From Metopolophium dirhodum (taxonomy: Eukaryota; Arthropoda; Insecta; Hemiptera; Aphididae), in NCBI RefSeq assembly GCF_019925205.1, contig NC_083563.1:6696001-6760000 (forward strand): DNA of 64,000 nucleotides, read 5' to 3'. Positions 36,264-48,935 of the stretch are shown piece after piece. The position numbers and the translations under genes were made by a program. The notes beneath the pieces are model-generated. The model was not told the origin of the DNA and did not search any database. It saw only the letters and a list, made by a program, of their open reading frames with translations. Numbering within the stretch: the first letter of the stretch is position 1; the number at the start of each line of letters is the position of its first letter.

Positions 36264-39256
36264 ATGGAGGTAAATCATTTTTTCCTTAGACATATTATAT
36301 ATTTAGCAACATAATTCTTAAATACCTGTGTAAATAGTTCGAGCTAAATTAATAATATTTAAAATAATATTAGTACATACCAATTATATATAACAATATC
36401 TGGTAGAAAATATTATGTCGAGGTACCCACAACCTACACAATTTTGTTTAAATCACTAGTTAAAAATGAATCTGATAATAATAACTAATAACTAATAAGG
36501 CTATATGTACTGATTGTATTTTTTTTCTATTCTCTATTTTATGTTATACATGGACATATTTTTTTTTCTCTAACTTCTCTTTTTCACTTTTTCTATTTTA
36601 AATTTTTATTTTTATTTTGTTCAAAATGTATTTTTTGAGTATCTTATTCATTAGAAGTTTCATTTCAATGTTAAGCAAATACTCATTGATTAAAATATAT
36701 TGTATGGTGTATAATATTATATTTAATCAATGTAATTTTTAAAAATTATGTAACCAAAATACTAAACTATGTATGTTAATATTGAATTTGTACACTAGCT
36801 GTGTGTCATGGACACCCATCGAGGAGGGCAGGTTGCTTGAATAAAGTTGTAATATATATTTATATATAATTAATTGTTTCAGGATTTAAGAAGATATTTA
36901 TACCAAACCTTGACTAAGGTTGAAGGTCTTTACTCAATTCTGATATCTGATCATGATGGTGTTGTTATTTTAAAAGGTAAGTACTAGCAACATAAACTAT
37001 ATATTTTTCACAATTCTAATAAAAAAAAATTAAGTCTTAGAAAAGATGTTTATTAATATTTTTATATCAACCATCTAAATAATTTATTTGTTATTGCTGA
37101 AACTTTCATTTTTTTATCTTACATTATTATGTATTTATGTTATAGCTCATGCCAACAAATCATCTGAACACAATTCAAATTACAAACATTCATTTTTATC
37201 AGAATTTAATTCTGCATCAGAACAAGCAGGAAAATTAGAACTTGGAAAAAACAAAACAGTGATTTGTTTTTATACTAACAATCAAGTATGTATTTAATGT
37301 TTTATAAATTATAAAGTAGTTTATTGTTCAGTTAAATTTTTATGTTATAAAATGACTAATATGTAGTTTCCTATTTTATTGATTATTTGTGTTTTATATT
37401 ATTTTGTTACTGAAGCACTATTAGACTTACACTACTATTAAAGGGGTGTCAGTTTTTCAAATTTTCCGCAATTCTATATTATTTGAAAATTAAATTTTAT
37501 ATTTTAGTTGCCACCTAAATTATAACACTTTTCGGTATATTTCTACTTTACGGGACACCTTTTTTTTTGCAATTTTTATTATTGAAACTTAAGTGGTTAA
37601 GTACGCTGAAAACGATGGTGAAGTCAGAATTTGGTGCTCAGACACAGTTATGAAGTTATAGCACTTCAAAGTTAGTAGATAGTATGTTAAATAACTTTAA
37701 AAATTACCAAATATAATATATACAATATATAATATTGTAATATTGACGCGTAAAGTAAATTAGCTATAACTTCAAAAGTAAATACGAGCGCCAAATTCTG
37801 ATTTCACCATCATTTTTTTCGTCAAAAATATGACTAAGTTCCCCCAAAAAATGACCAAAAAAAGGGGTGTCCCGTAAAGTAGAAAAGTTCCCACTTTTCC
37901 ACTAATCTAGAACCCGATACATATTTAGGGGGTAGGGAGATTGATTCAGAAAAAAAATGACATCACGGGAATAATTGTCGAGCCTTGTAGAATTGTTGGA
38001 TTTTGATAACTATTTTTTTATCTGAAAGAAGAAGACTTCCTACATGATGCTGCATTGAACTCCGATTTTTATTTTATTTAAAATAATGGTATAATATAAT
38101 TTATAAAAAACATTTAAAATTGCATTAGTTTTTAAGACATATTATAAAGTTTGAGATTAAAATATTGAAAAACGGAGTTTGACGCAGATTGTAGAATAAT
38201 ACTCACTATTAGTAAAAAAAAAAATTATCAAATTTGGTTGATTTTACAGAACAGGATCATTATTCCCGTAGAGCGTATTTTTGTATACAAAATTACATTT
38301 GGACCGGTCGCTTTAAGTAACAAAATAATAAGATTTCTATATGAAAATAATGAAATAAAAGTTTCACACTATTTATTATTAATATTTTTTTCATGAGCTA
38401 AGATTTAAATTGTAAATTAAAGTTACATTCAAAATAATTAAAAATTGTTTTTTTTTTTGTATTTAATTAGCTTTTTATCTGTGTGAAAAAGTTTATTATT
38501 ATATATTTATATTAATTCTATTTAAATAATGTTTATTTCAAATTATTTTGTCTTACATTGTTAGTGGCGTACGCAGGGTTAAGGTTCTAGGATTCTGACC
38601 TCCCATTAAATTTCTTCTTTTTACCAAAAAATCTTATTTACCACCACTTCAATACACAGAGTTGATCAATTAATTGTCATTTTTAATAGATATAAAATAA
38701 ATTGTTAAATATGACCAAGACGTCTATAATCATAGTTTCAGTTTTTTTTTGGCTGATTTAGAACATTGCCAAACGTCTGCCAAAATCGTTGTATGGTGTA
38801 TCATCATGTATCATCATCCATTGAATATCAAATTTTACTTCGTTCATTATGACCCGAAGAGGGTCTATAGATGACCAGGTGTCCTGGTTTAACACTCAAG
38901 TGTTCTAAATGTAGACTAAATTTGAGACCAATTGTAATTTGTTATAACCAATTATATAAAAACTGGTTAGCAAAAAATAATGTAAATTATTTACTTAGGT
39001 AAAACTCTAACCAAACTAAAATCCTACATACGCTACGTACATAGTCAATAATATAATAAGCAATACAGTTTTTAAACTTATATTAATAAATAAATAAATC
39101 TTGAATTGTATTGATTAACAGGTAGTCCAATTAAATTGCTCAAGATTTTTAATTACATTTGTGGCTTCTGAAAAAGCAAACACTGGAAATATATTAGGGC
39201 TAGAAAAAATACTGGAGCCATTACTAAAGGATTTGCGAGCTATTCAGTTTCCTTAA
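36264..39256 (+). CDS. LAMTOR3: LAMTOR3 (MP1), Ragulator subunit
   Basis: Four exons, 36264-36269, 36883-36976, 37146-37285 and 39122-39256, join in phase to 124 aa, exactly the usual family length. The first exon encodes only Met-Glu before a GTAAAT donor. The protein is one roadblock/LC7 domain. Family words seen are MEDLRRYLYQTL, VEGLYSILISDHDGV, KTVICFYTNNQVVQ, ASEKANTGNILGLEK and a C-terminal EPLLKDLR. LAMTOR3 pairs with LAMTOR2 in the pentameric Ragulator complex on late endosomes and lysosomes. Ragulator anchors Rag GTPases for mTORC1 activation, and LAMTOR3 also scaffolds MEK1-ERK signalling. The second intron is short; the third, about 1.8 kb, hosts two foldback elements. The region just upstream (about 36000-36260) presumably holds the promoter; no specific site is claimed. 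Confidence 0.96.
37540..37885. mobile_element. Foldback element in the last LAMTOR3 intron
   Basis: CTACTTTACGGGACACC at the left and GGTGTCCCGTAAAGTAG at the right are exact inverted repeats. The pairing resumes inside: GATGGTGAAGTCAGAATTTG near 37613 pairs with CAAATTCTGATTTCACCATC near 37793. The two arms therefore cover much of the 346 bp. A further GGGGTGTCAG word just upstream (37443) may be an older copy of one end. Confidence 0.65.
38562..39040. mobile_element. Probable MITE in the last LAMTOR3 intron
   Basis: The left end, TAGTGGCGTACGCAGG, is imperfectly mirrored at the right by CCTACATACGCTACGTA. The interior is AT-rich and non-coding. The right end is only about 80 bp upstream of the last LAMTOR3 exon. 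Confidence 0.4.
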
Positions 39257-39866
39257 AAATTACTTGTTTTGATTTTTTTTTTTTTGTCACGTTATATTAT
39301 ATAATACGATACATTTATTGTTTCCTTTCGTCCTAATGATTATTATTTTATTCTAATTTAATGTTTTATTCTGAAATTTCAAGAAGTTGAATGATGATAA
39401 TGTATTTGTTGTTGTTATTACTACAAATTAATAGAATACAAGCAATTTTACTTTGATACCTAGTTATAACTTAAACACTTATTTTTTAATTATTCAAATT
39501 GTTTTTATAAAACACATTTTGTTATCAAATATTAGGAAAATATAAAATTCCTCTGTTTTTGAAATCTGTAAAACTAGTTTTAATTTTAATTTTAGTTCAG
39601 TTTCATTTATCTAGACTCCTTGATTAATTTCCACTTAATACTTTTAGCTATTCAACATGTTTTAAACATGATATTTTAACAAATTTTTAATACAAATGAA
39701 TTAAGCATAAGCATTTTATAACTCAAATTCATTATACTTTTCTTTTGTTTTTAGATAAAAATAATGTACATTGCAAACCTCGACCACCTAAGCTGTTATC
39801 TTTAACTTTTAAGCTCAACTGTTAAAATTGGGCTAAACATGGTAAATTTTCTGAATAATGAAATTT

Positions 39867-40894
39867 GTTCTAGATTCTGATGTATTGATTTTACCATGAT
39901 ATGTGTTTTTTTTCCTAATAGTTTTCAAAAGCACCAGGAAAAACAAACTAAAAATTAAAGAAAAACTGAGATATTTAGTATTTACGCAAAACCAGTTTTT
40001 GAAAAATTTGATTTTGTTTTTAGTGTAACTCTATATAAATAAAATTTTCACTGAATATTTATATTAACAATTTCAATGCACCATAACATTTTTGAAATAT
40101 CGAGACTATTTTTGAGCTATATATAGCCTTATAGGTATAAGAAAATTATGAGTTTTATTAGATTTTTTTTAACTAGGAGAAGTACTGGCAACATGGTAAC
40201 TATTGTCAATACAACATTTTTTGGTTGATCAAAAAACATGAAAATCTAATACAACGTTCCTCTTAAGTTGATGTTAGTGGAAATTAAAAAAAAGTTTCGT
40301 ATAAATCCACAGTAATTTTTTATAAGCGTCTTAAGTTAAAATGTTTGCAACATTTATCAAAATCTCGAAAATTTTTAATTATTGTAATTAAAAATTGTAT
40401 ACAATTTATAAAATATTTCGAATAGCTAAGGATTGAAAATTTAAAAATTAAAAAAAAGATTCTCATAAATAGTTTTTACTGTAACCAAAAAATATATAAA
40501 CAGTTATTTTTTACAGACATTTTAAATTCAAATTTGGACAAAATGAAATATTAAAACCAATAATTACGATTATGGTTATTTTGTTGTTATTTAAAAATAT
40601 TATTCATGGATATATGACACTTACTCTAATTATTATATTTTATACACATAATGAAATTTTCAAATGTAATTTTTTTTGTCAAAAATGCCTATAATGCCTA
40701 ATAGTAAAATTAATTATTTTAATCAGAATAACGTCATCAAATATACTTAGTAATATTACAGGAAGTTTGTCTTCGCATAGAATCGTTTTTCGTATACAAT
40801 GATTTTTTATCATTGAATTCAAATTTAATACCATCTAGCTATGGACCCACATGTAACCTTCTGTACAGCAGAGTGACTTCCACTTTTTTATTAT
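39867..40894 (-). repeat. Inverted copy of the GTCCGTAAACAGCTC family
   Basis: About 1 kb in minus orientation. It starts GATTCTGATGTATTGATTTT and closes with the reversed left end: TGTAACCTTCTGTACAGCAG followed by AGTGACTTCCAC. The core motif is worn in this copy. Confidence 0.6.
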
Positions 40895-41521
40895 TTATAG
40901 TTGTATCAAAAAAAATTCAAATTTTGCAAATTCACGTTAACAACGAGTTCAATTTGTATTTTATTCAGTATTGAGCTTAAGCGGTGTATTTGATAGGTTA
41001 TTTTAATATTACCTACCTGTTATGTAATCGAGATAAATCACAACTCACAAGCAGTCGAAACTATCCGATGAGAAGCATTTCGTACCTAATCAAATAAACC
41101 GAATTGTCTTAGCTAATAGTTTCTCCAGCTCAAACCTGCATGCTAAATAATGAAATTTTTTTTCATTAAAGCATTTATATTTTTGCACCAAAAGTCCAGA
41201 AATATTGTAATGGCGAGTCAGTGGTGGTAGAGGTATACAGGAAAAATAATTGTAATTACATTTAAATTAGAATTAGAGAGAAAAACGGCAGATTTAGTGT
41301 TTTACCTTCATACCGTCTCTTGCTCTTTTCTTTCTTTTTCTTTCTTATATATTGTTTTTATGAATTTACTAATCTTTTTAACTTTTACTTTTTAACTTCA
41401 CATCATCGTAAGTTAATTATTTTTAATTTATATTCTGTTTATTGTATTTATTTTATTTTTTTCTTTGGTGAAATTTGTTGTATACAAAAAAATAATTTTA
41501 CAAAGTATTTTATAGTTTTTT

Positions 41522-42398
41522 AGATTTTGAGTGGAACGATGAATGTATTTGATCTTACAATGATGTGTGCTTTTTTATTTTTTATTTTTAAATTTTTGTG
41601 TCTGCAAACATGTTTACATGATGAATAATCGAAATATAAAGCTTCGATTTTCAACTTCAGTATCTTGTTCGATGGGAAAGAGAATCTAGTTGGTCATTGG
41701 GGAGGTCAAAATGTAGGCCAATAGTTTTCAAAAACGCCGGGAAACATAATAGAAAAACAACATAAAAATTAAGGAAAAACGGAAATTTTTACAAAAAATG
41801 GGGTTTTGACAAAATAGATTTTGGTTTTTGGTGTAACTCTAAAACTAATGAACGGATATACATGAAATTTTCACTGGTCGTTTATATTTGCATTTTCTAT
41901 ACACGATAAAATTTTAAAAATATTTTTATTTATTTTGAACTGTTTAGGAACATTTTCTATTTTCAATTTTATTAGTCTTTTTTTCTGTGAATGTCAATAA
42001 AACTTTATTGTAATACATGGCTTCTACTAGGTATAATGTTACAATGACATTTGAAAAATATTAAAAATCCTTAGTCACAGTTGTATTTATTTATAAGCAT
42101 TTAAAGTTCAAATCTTGACAAAATACGGAAAAATCACGAAAATTAGCAAATTATTTTTGAGATTTCATAAAAATTTTACTTTTTAAATCTAAGATTTGAA
42201 AATGTAATACAAGATTCCTCATAAGTTTGTCCAACTTTATCAAAAAAAAATGTCTACAAGCAAAGCAAATGAAATTAAATTTTTATGAGTGTTTGAAATT
42301 CATATTTTAAATTTTTACAATATTGTATGTTCACTCGATTTCTCATGTAGCGATTTTGTTATTTTGTTGTAATAAAAAAACTAATAACTGTAGATACA
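41522..42398 (-). repeat. Inverted copy, first of a three-copy array
   Basis: It begins with GATTTTGAGTGGAACGATGA and TACAATGATGTGTGC and runs in minus orientation to CGATTTCTCATGTAGCGATT near 42350, then joins a plus-oriented copy at about 42400. Confidence 0.6.
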
Positions 42399-42400
42399 TG

Positions 42401-43625
42401 AAAAACGATTCTGAGTGAAAACGGTCAGTCAGCCTATGATATTACCAAGTATATATATTTTTTTTTTTTATTATTAGATAAAATAGAATATTTAAAATCT
42501 GTAATATTTATATACATACTATAAGTAAATTTGATAATATAATAAGAAACAACAACATGAATGGCATGAGAAGGGAGGCCCACCAGTGTGGATACCCTCT
42601 AGCTGGGGGATTTCCTGATTCATGATCTAACCTAACTTAACCAAGTATATTTGATGATATTATTGTGAACAAAGTAATTTATATATTAACCTATTTACGT
42701 GGAACCTTGTTTTAAATTTTAAATCCTTAACTATAAAATTTGAACATTTTATAAATTTTTAACTACAATTATTAAATTTTAAATTTGATAAATGTTGTCA
42801 AAATTCAAACTTTAAATGCTTATAAAAAAAAATTGTGCCTATATATTTTTAATATTTTTTAAATACTATTGTAACATTATATCAGGAGCCTTGCATTAAA
42901 TTTTCACGCTTTTTAACCCAACAAATAAAATTTTATTGATATTTATAGAAAAAAAAAATAAAAAAATTGAAAACTAAAAATGTCCGTAAACAGCTCAAAA
43001 TTAGTCAAAATATTTGAAAAATGTTATGGTGTAGAGAAAATGCTAATATAAACATTTGGTGAAATTTTCAAGTATCTACAGTCATACGTATTTTAATTAC
43101 AACAAAATAAGAAAATTGTTACATGAGAAATCGAGTGAATATCAAATGTAAAAATATGAATTTCAAACGTTCATCAAAATTTAATTTGACCTTCCTGTTG
43201 ACATTTTTTTTTTTTAATAATGGTAGACAAACTCTTGGATAATATTGTATTACATTTTAAAATCTTAGACTTAAAAAGAAAAATTTTTATGAATTCTCAA
43301 CTCAAAATAATTTGCACATTTTCGTGACTACGTATTTTGTCAATATTTGAACTTTAGATGCTTATAAAAAAAAAATTGTGACTGGATTTTTAATTTTTTT
43401 ATCTGTTTTTGAAATAATGTACTAGGAGCCTTCTATTAAATTTTTAAGCTTTTTTAACCGACATATAAAATTTTATTGATATTTATAGAAAAAAAAACTG
43501 AAAATGTCCGTAAACAGCTCAAAATAAAAAAAATTCAGTCAAAATTTCGATATTTCGATTTTCCACTTGAGAGCATTACAAAATTAACATTTTTGGCTCA
43601 TTGTGCCAATGTTATTTTAGATTCT
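42401..43625 (+). repeat. Plus copy, second of the array, with its own insertion
   Basis: It begins inside the family (AAAAACGATTCTGAGTGAAA, ACGGTCAGTCAGCCTATG), carries GTCCGTAAACAGCTCAAAA near 42981 and 43506, and ends at TTCTGAGCGAAGCGATGA. A 185-bp retroinsertion interrupts it at 42455-42639. Confidence 0.6.
42455..42639 (-). mobile_element. Short retroinsertion with 11-bp target duplication
   Basis: ACCAAGTATAT occurs at 42444-42454, and its last 10 bases recur in place at 42641-42650. Between them is a segment that begins, on the plus strand, with an AT then a T run, i.e. a poly(A) end on the minus strand. It contains GGAGGCCCACCAGTGTGGAT and GATTTCCTGATTCATGATC. This fits a truncated LINE or SINE 3' end. 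Family not recognised. Confidence 0.6.
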
Positions 43626-44785
43626 GAGCGAAGCGATGATTGTATTGGTTTTACAATGATGTGTGTTTTTATTTTTATTTATTTTTAATTTTTTTTATTT
43701 TTGTGTCTGTCATCACCTTTTAGGACAGTAAAAGTGCTTAGATTTTCTTCAACATTAACTTTTCTGATAGGAAACTGAATCTAGTTGGTACTTTGGGGGG
43801 TCAAAAGTAAAAATTTTTCAATGTTTTCAAAAGCGACGTGAAAAACAAAAGAAAAATTAAGAAAAAACAGGAATTTTCAAAAAATCTGTTTTTGAGAAAA
43901 TCGATTTTGGTTTTTGGTGTAACTCTAAAACAAATGACCGTAGGGACATGAAATTTTGACTGAATGTTTATAATTGCATTTCCTATACACTATAACATTT
44001 TCCAAACATTTTGACTTATTTTGAGCTGTTTACGGACATTGTCAATTTCCATTTTTTTTTAGTTTTTTATTCTATAAATACCAATAAAATTTTATCTGTT
44101 GAGTAAAAAGGCTTGAAAATTGAATAGAAGGCTCCTAGGTTATTGTTTCAAAGGCAGATGAAAAAAATTAAAAATCCTTAGTCACAGTTTTTATTTATAA
44201 GCATTTAAAGTTCAAATTTTGACAAAATACTGAAAAATCACGAAAATTAGCAAATTATTTTGAGTTGAGAATTCATAAAAATTTTTCTTTTTAAATCTAA
44301 GATTTGAAAATGTAATATAAGATTACTCTTAAGTTTGTCTACCTTTATCAAAAAAAAAAATGTCTACAAGAAACTTAAATTAAATTTTTATGAACATCTG
44401 AAATTTATATTTTTACATTTGATATTCACTCGATTTCTCATGTAACAACTTTCTTATTTTATCGTAATTAAAAAACGAATGACTGTAGATACTTCAAAAT
44501 TTCACTGAATGTTTATATTAGCATTTTCTATACACCATAACATTTTGAAAATATTTTGACTCTTTTTGAGCTGTTTACGGACATTGTCAGTCTTAAATTT
44601 TTTTAGTTTTTTTTTCTATTAATATCAATAAAATTTTATTTGTTGGGTAAAAAAGCGTGAAAATTTAACATAAGGCTTCTGATATATCGTTCTAATAGCA
44701 GTTGAAAAATATTAAAATTACATAGGTACAATTTTTTTTTATAAGCATTTAAAGTTCAAATTTTGACAAAATTTATCAAATTTAT
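43618..44785 (-). repeat. Inverted copy, third of the array
   Basis: It starts TTAGATTCTGAGCGAAGCGA and runs in minus orientation with TTTTGAGCTGTTTACGGACA near 44022 and again near 44565, so the interior is partly duplicated. It stops at ATTTATCAAATTTATTATTG where an unrelated element begins. With the preceding plus copy it forms an inverted pair of more than 1 kb. Confidence 0.65.
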
Positions 44786-45220
44786 TATTGTTACACCCGA
44801 GCTTGAGCGATCACGTTCACGAAAGTCAGGATAACACTATACAACTTTGTACTTAGAATAATTTTCACTTGAAGAAAACAGCTTTAATAAATACGACTTT
44901 AATTTTAACCGAGTCTAAACTTTATTACACCTGAGTTCATTCCTCAATCCATGGTATGTCAACTATACGGGTCTGGCTTACTACAGTAGTAATAGATAAA
45001 TAAACATAAAAATGACCACTTGTATATTAAATAAACGCAATCTTTTTACTGCGAATGTATTTACACCAAATTTAGCATAATGATTATTATCATAATAAAT
45101 TTCAAATAAAAATGGGAAAACATTTCCAGCTGCAACCAATTTGCAATAACCACCGTAGACAGTAGGATTGACCATTTCACGTACATAATCCTCAGCAGTG
45201 GAGAACCATTTGAATTGTAA
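44786..45220 (-). pseudogene. OTU-like domain fragment in a probable retroelement
   Basis: On the minus strand, from about 45220 to 44990, the frame reads QFKWFSTAEDYVREMVNP, TVYGGYCKLVAAGNVFPF, LFEIYYDNNHYAKFGVNT. This matches the C-terminal half of OTU cysteine-protease domains, where a WGGxxEL-like turn precedes the catalytic histidine region. The expected N-terminal DGNCLF block is not intact upstream. In insects such domains often ride in transposable elements. The plus-strand edge (TGTTACACCCGAGC at 44785) looks like an LTR start, but no second LTR is seen. I call it a dead fragment. Confidence 0.45.
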
Positions 45221-46050
45221 GACATATAATAGACATATAGTAATAAAGTTAATACAATTATCAGAGACATACAGAACAATTGTATCTCGGATCTACTGGC
45301 ATCTTTCTTGAGTGTTATTGTGTTAAACAAATGAAATGAAATTGAACTTTTCCGTTCAGGCAGGCACTATCACCGATAATTGGTAGGTACAACTATTTGA
45401 GGTGTCAATATTCCATCTCATAAATCGAAGACATTTTTTTACAAAATACAATCATATAAAACATATTATACATTTTAAAATATACCGACTATGTTTAATA
45501 GTGAAAATAAACTACAATAATGGTAATAATGGAAATAATAATAATAATAAAGTTCGCTGTGTATAGATATATATAATTTACACTAAAAATTTTGTTTTTG
45601 CAGATTTTAACCCATTAATATCAATATTTTTCAATATCCTTTCTTATTAGTGCACGGTGAAATTATAATATTAATCTACTGTTGGCCGCGGCGCCCAGTG
45701 CCGACCAGTTTATTTCAATTTCCAACAATTTATTTGTTGATTTAAATGAAAAGTATATACATATAATACATTTGTTTATTAATATAAAAAATTCCTTTTT
45801 AAAAATTTAACATTGATTTTGTTAAATTAATTATGAACTAAATGTTAATATAACATGATTAATTGTTAAAACAACAAATTTTAACAACACTGCTGTTTAA
45901 AAATGTAATATACTAAGGTGTGCGATGGGGGTTTTCGCTCTGTACCTAAAATAATTATGCTCGTTTTTTATATATTTATTACTTACCTATATAGTATTAT
46001 TTTTCATTTTTCATTAACTTAACTGTTTCAGTATATAATATTCATTATAA

Positions 46051-47105
46051 TTTTTTTTTTTTTTATTTTATTTGTAAAGTTTTCCTGACAAAATCATCTA
46101 AACTTAGTTATATAAAGAACAAAATTTTTTTTTTGGCTATTTATAAAAAAGATATTAACATAATATAATGTAATAATTAACTAGGTTGAAGATAAGCTAA
46201 TTTAGGACATCATGGGGACGACCACGTTTTAGTCTTGGATTGATGGGGCTGACATTTAACCCGTAATGCAGTGGACCTTTTGCTTTGCGTAGATGACAGA
46301 AGAAACTTGCCGATAGGTACTTTATGTAGTTCTTAATAGTTGGTAAATTGAAGTTGGTGTGCAGGGCATCGTTTCGAACAAACCAAGGGGCATTTGAAAT
46401 CACACGGAGGACTTTGGATTGTAGAACTTGGATTTAATTGATGTGGGTTGGCGCACATTGACCCCAGACAGGGACAGCGTATAGTAATAGAGGACGAATG
46501 ATTTGTTTGTATAGTAGTAATGAGCACTTCCAGCTCAGTAATGTTTGCCGATTTATTAATGGGTATAAAATTTTTAAACGTTGGTATCCTTGTTGCGCTT
46601 TAGAGGATATATGTGGGTTCCATGTATGTTTTTTGCCCACAATAACTCCAAGATATTTGATGTTTTGAGACCAAGGTATATTGTGTCCGTTGATTTTTAA
46701 GGAATTATGATTAGTGGGTCTACGAAGTGTGAAAATGACTGCTGTGCTTTTGGTCGGATTGAGAACGTTTTTTCATTTTTGCGCCCATTTTTGTATTTCG
46801 TTAAGATGAGTTTGGATGTTTACTATTACATTTAACTAGAATAAATGACACAATCGTCCGCATATAAGGCTATTTCCGTGTTCGTTGTTGTAGGAAAATC
46901 TGATATGTAAAGGTTAAAAAGTATTGGAGATATTTTTGAGCCTTGTGGTACTCCTGCAATAATATGTTTGACGTCTGAGTTTGTGCCATCTATTTGAACG
47001 GTGAAACTACGAGAGTGGAGAAAAGATTTGATGATGTTGAAGATTGCAGTGGGTGTGTTAAGACATTTTAATTTATAAAGCAGTCCGTCGTGCCATTCAT
47101 TATAA
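46051..47105 (-). pseudogene. Jockey-type LINE relic, reverse-transcriptase C-terminal part
   Basis: Minus-strand reading in order: WHDGLLYKLKCLNTPTAI, SRSFTVQIDGTNSD, GVPQGSKISPILFNLY, then the palm motif ALYADDCVIYSS. After that come several in-frame stops, then TKSTAVIFTLRRPTNH, LGV-type sequence, LLLYAVPVWGQCAPTHIN, a stop, and VISNAPWFVRNDALHT. This is the order of a Jockey-clade non-LTR reverse transcriptase. The YADD catalytic motif is kept, but frameshifts and stops (for example in AATTAAATC near 46435) kill it. The 5' end is lost near 47105, and a T run at 46051-46064 marks the poly(A) end. GVPQGS and YADD make the family secure. Confidence 0.88.
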
Positions 47106-48789
47106 TACGATTGTACCTATATGAATTATTAATGCATATGCATATTGAATACTATTAAGTTTAATGGTTATAGATTTTATATTATATTTTGTTTTTCTTA
47201 ATATATGGTTAAAACTTACCTTAAAATTTTTCATTAGTTATTACCCACATGACTATTTGGCTTCGTCCAACACTTAACATAGTAAAGTGTACGTACTACG
47301 TGCGTAATAGTCCTTTTTACTTTGTAGTTAAGTTAAAAATGTTCTTTATATAGCCCACGTATGCTTTTTGATATTTTAATTTTTATAAAGTTTTGAGCAT
47401 TTTAAAATAGTACGTTTTTTGTGAGCTTTAAAATACTTAAAACAATTCAAAGCAACCCTACCTACGTGAATCCTTAAACAATATTCTTATATTCATTTAT
47501 ATAATTAATACAATTTTTTTTAAAATTATATATAATTTAAAATTATTATAGTATTAAATGTAACAAAGTAAAATTGATTATTCTGTTATATTTAACGTAT
47601 TATGCGTTTATTAAATAAATATTTTATAATATTTTATTTAAAATTGTATGCAAAGACTGAGTTAAAATCTCTAGTTTTCGCCTCCCTCTAAAAATGGTAT
47701 CTCAGGAACGATTTTAATAGTTGTAGTGTTCCAATGCGTGTTAGTATAATATTACGGCTGTACATGTATTATAATGAAATAACTATATTTTGTATAATAA
47801 TATATTAGGTATGAGTTAAGATTTTTCTAAAAATTATTATTTCATAAAAGGTTTAAAAAAAAAGCTTTACCGGGAAATCTGATCCCTTCCCAATGTCACG
47901 TTTTTATTTACACCCCTGCAGAAAGTACTCATATAAATTAGAAACCAAATAGAGTACTGGACCAATTAATCAATATTTTTACCATAAAAATAATCATTAA
48001 TTTGTTTTATCACATAGATAGTTAGATATTGGTCTTAATATAATAATGGTTTTTACATGTTATTTTAAAATAACTTAGGATATGTAAATACCTAATATTT
48101 TATACCTATACCTATATGATCATTAAAAACAAAGAGATTTAAGCCTAGTATTTTAGACATTATAATTATTATTAATTATTTTTTTGTTTAAAAACCATGG
48201 CTATAGGTTCCGGAAACAGAATATTTTATTCATCAACAAATATACTATCTATGTAAACACCATTTATCAAAGCATGCATTTATATTTGTTTTTTCAACTG
48301 AAGTATTAACATAAAATGCTATTAATTTTTGTTATAACTTATAAGTTATAACTTTATAAGCAATGTCCTACAATTTAAATAAGCACATATTTGACATTAT
48401 AGTTTGTTGTTTAAATGTGTATAGAAATTGGTTATAGAATGTATTAAAAATAAAGATCAATATTTGCATTAATATAGATAATTACAAGATTATTTAATTA
48501 TTAGTATAAAAATGTCAATTATATTAAATCCACATTTTTTTTTTAATTTAAACTTTGTATAACTATAACAATTATATTAGATTCGACAATTAGATTTTAC
48601 TGTATTAGCGAGAAACATAAGTGAACAATATAAAATATAATTTATTTACAAAAAAGAAATAACAATTAAATTAAAAATCCCGTATGGTTAAAAATATATC
48701 AATAGTTATAACTTTATAAGTAATACAAATCACAATAACAGGTATTTAACGGGGAAATGAAGGTAGGTAGATAATGAAATAAAATATAA
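47106..48789. other. AT-rich intergenic DNA
   Basis: No gene or clear element. A small TTATAACTTATAAGTTATAA palindrome lies near 48333. Confidence 0.45.
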
Positions 48790-48932
48790 AGGTCCCCACA
48801 CACTGCGGCGGTGGCGGTGGCGTTAAATTCTATTGTCTAGGTTTTACCGCCGCGGTGAGCGGTGAAATGTGTCCTGCATCAATTCACCGCCACCGCCACC
48901 GCCACCGCCACCGCTGCAGTGTGTGGGGACCT
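48790..48932. mobile_element. GC-rich PIF/Harbinger-type MITE
   Basis: AGGTCCCCACACACTGC and, after a one-base difference, GCAGTGTGTGGGGACCT are long terminal inverted repeats enclosing GGCGGT units on the left and CCGCCA units on the right. TAA flanks both sides (48787-48789 and 48933-48935), the 3-bp target duplication of PIF/Harbinger elements. The 143 bp can fold almost end to end. Its GC content stands out sharply from the surroundings. Confidence 0.8.
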
Positions 48933-48935
48933 TAA

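Noticed and set aside
45061..45330. 89-codon hydrophobic minus-strand frame
   Set aside because: It is a shifted reading of the OTU-like fragment; the neighbouring frame carries the recognisable residues.
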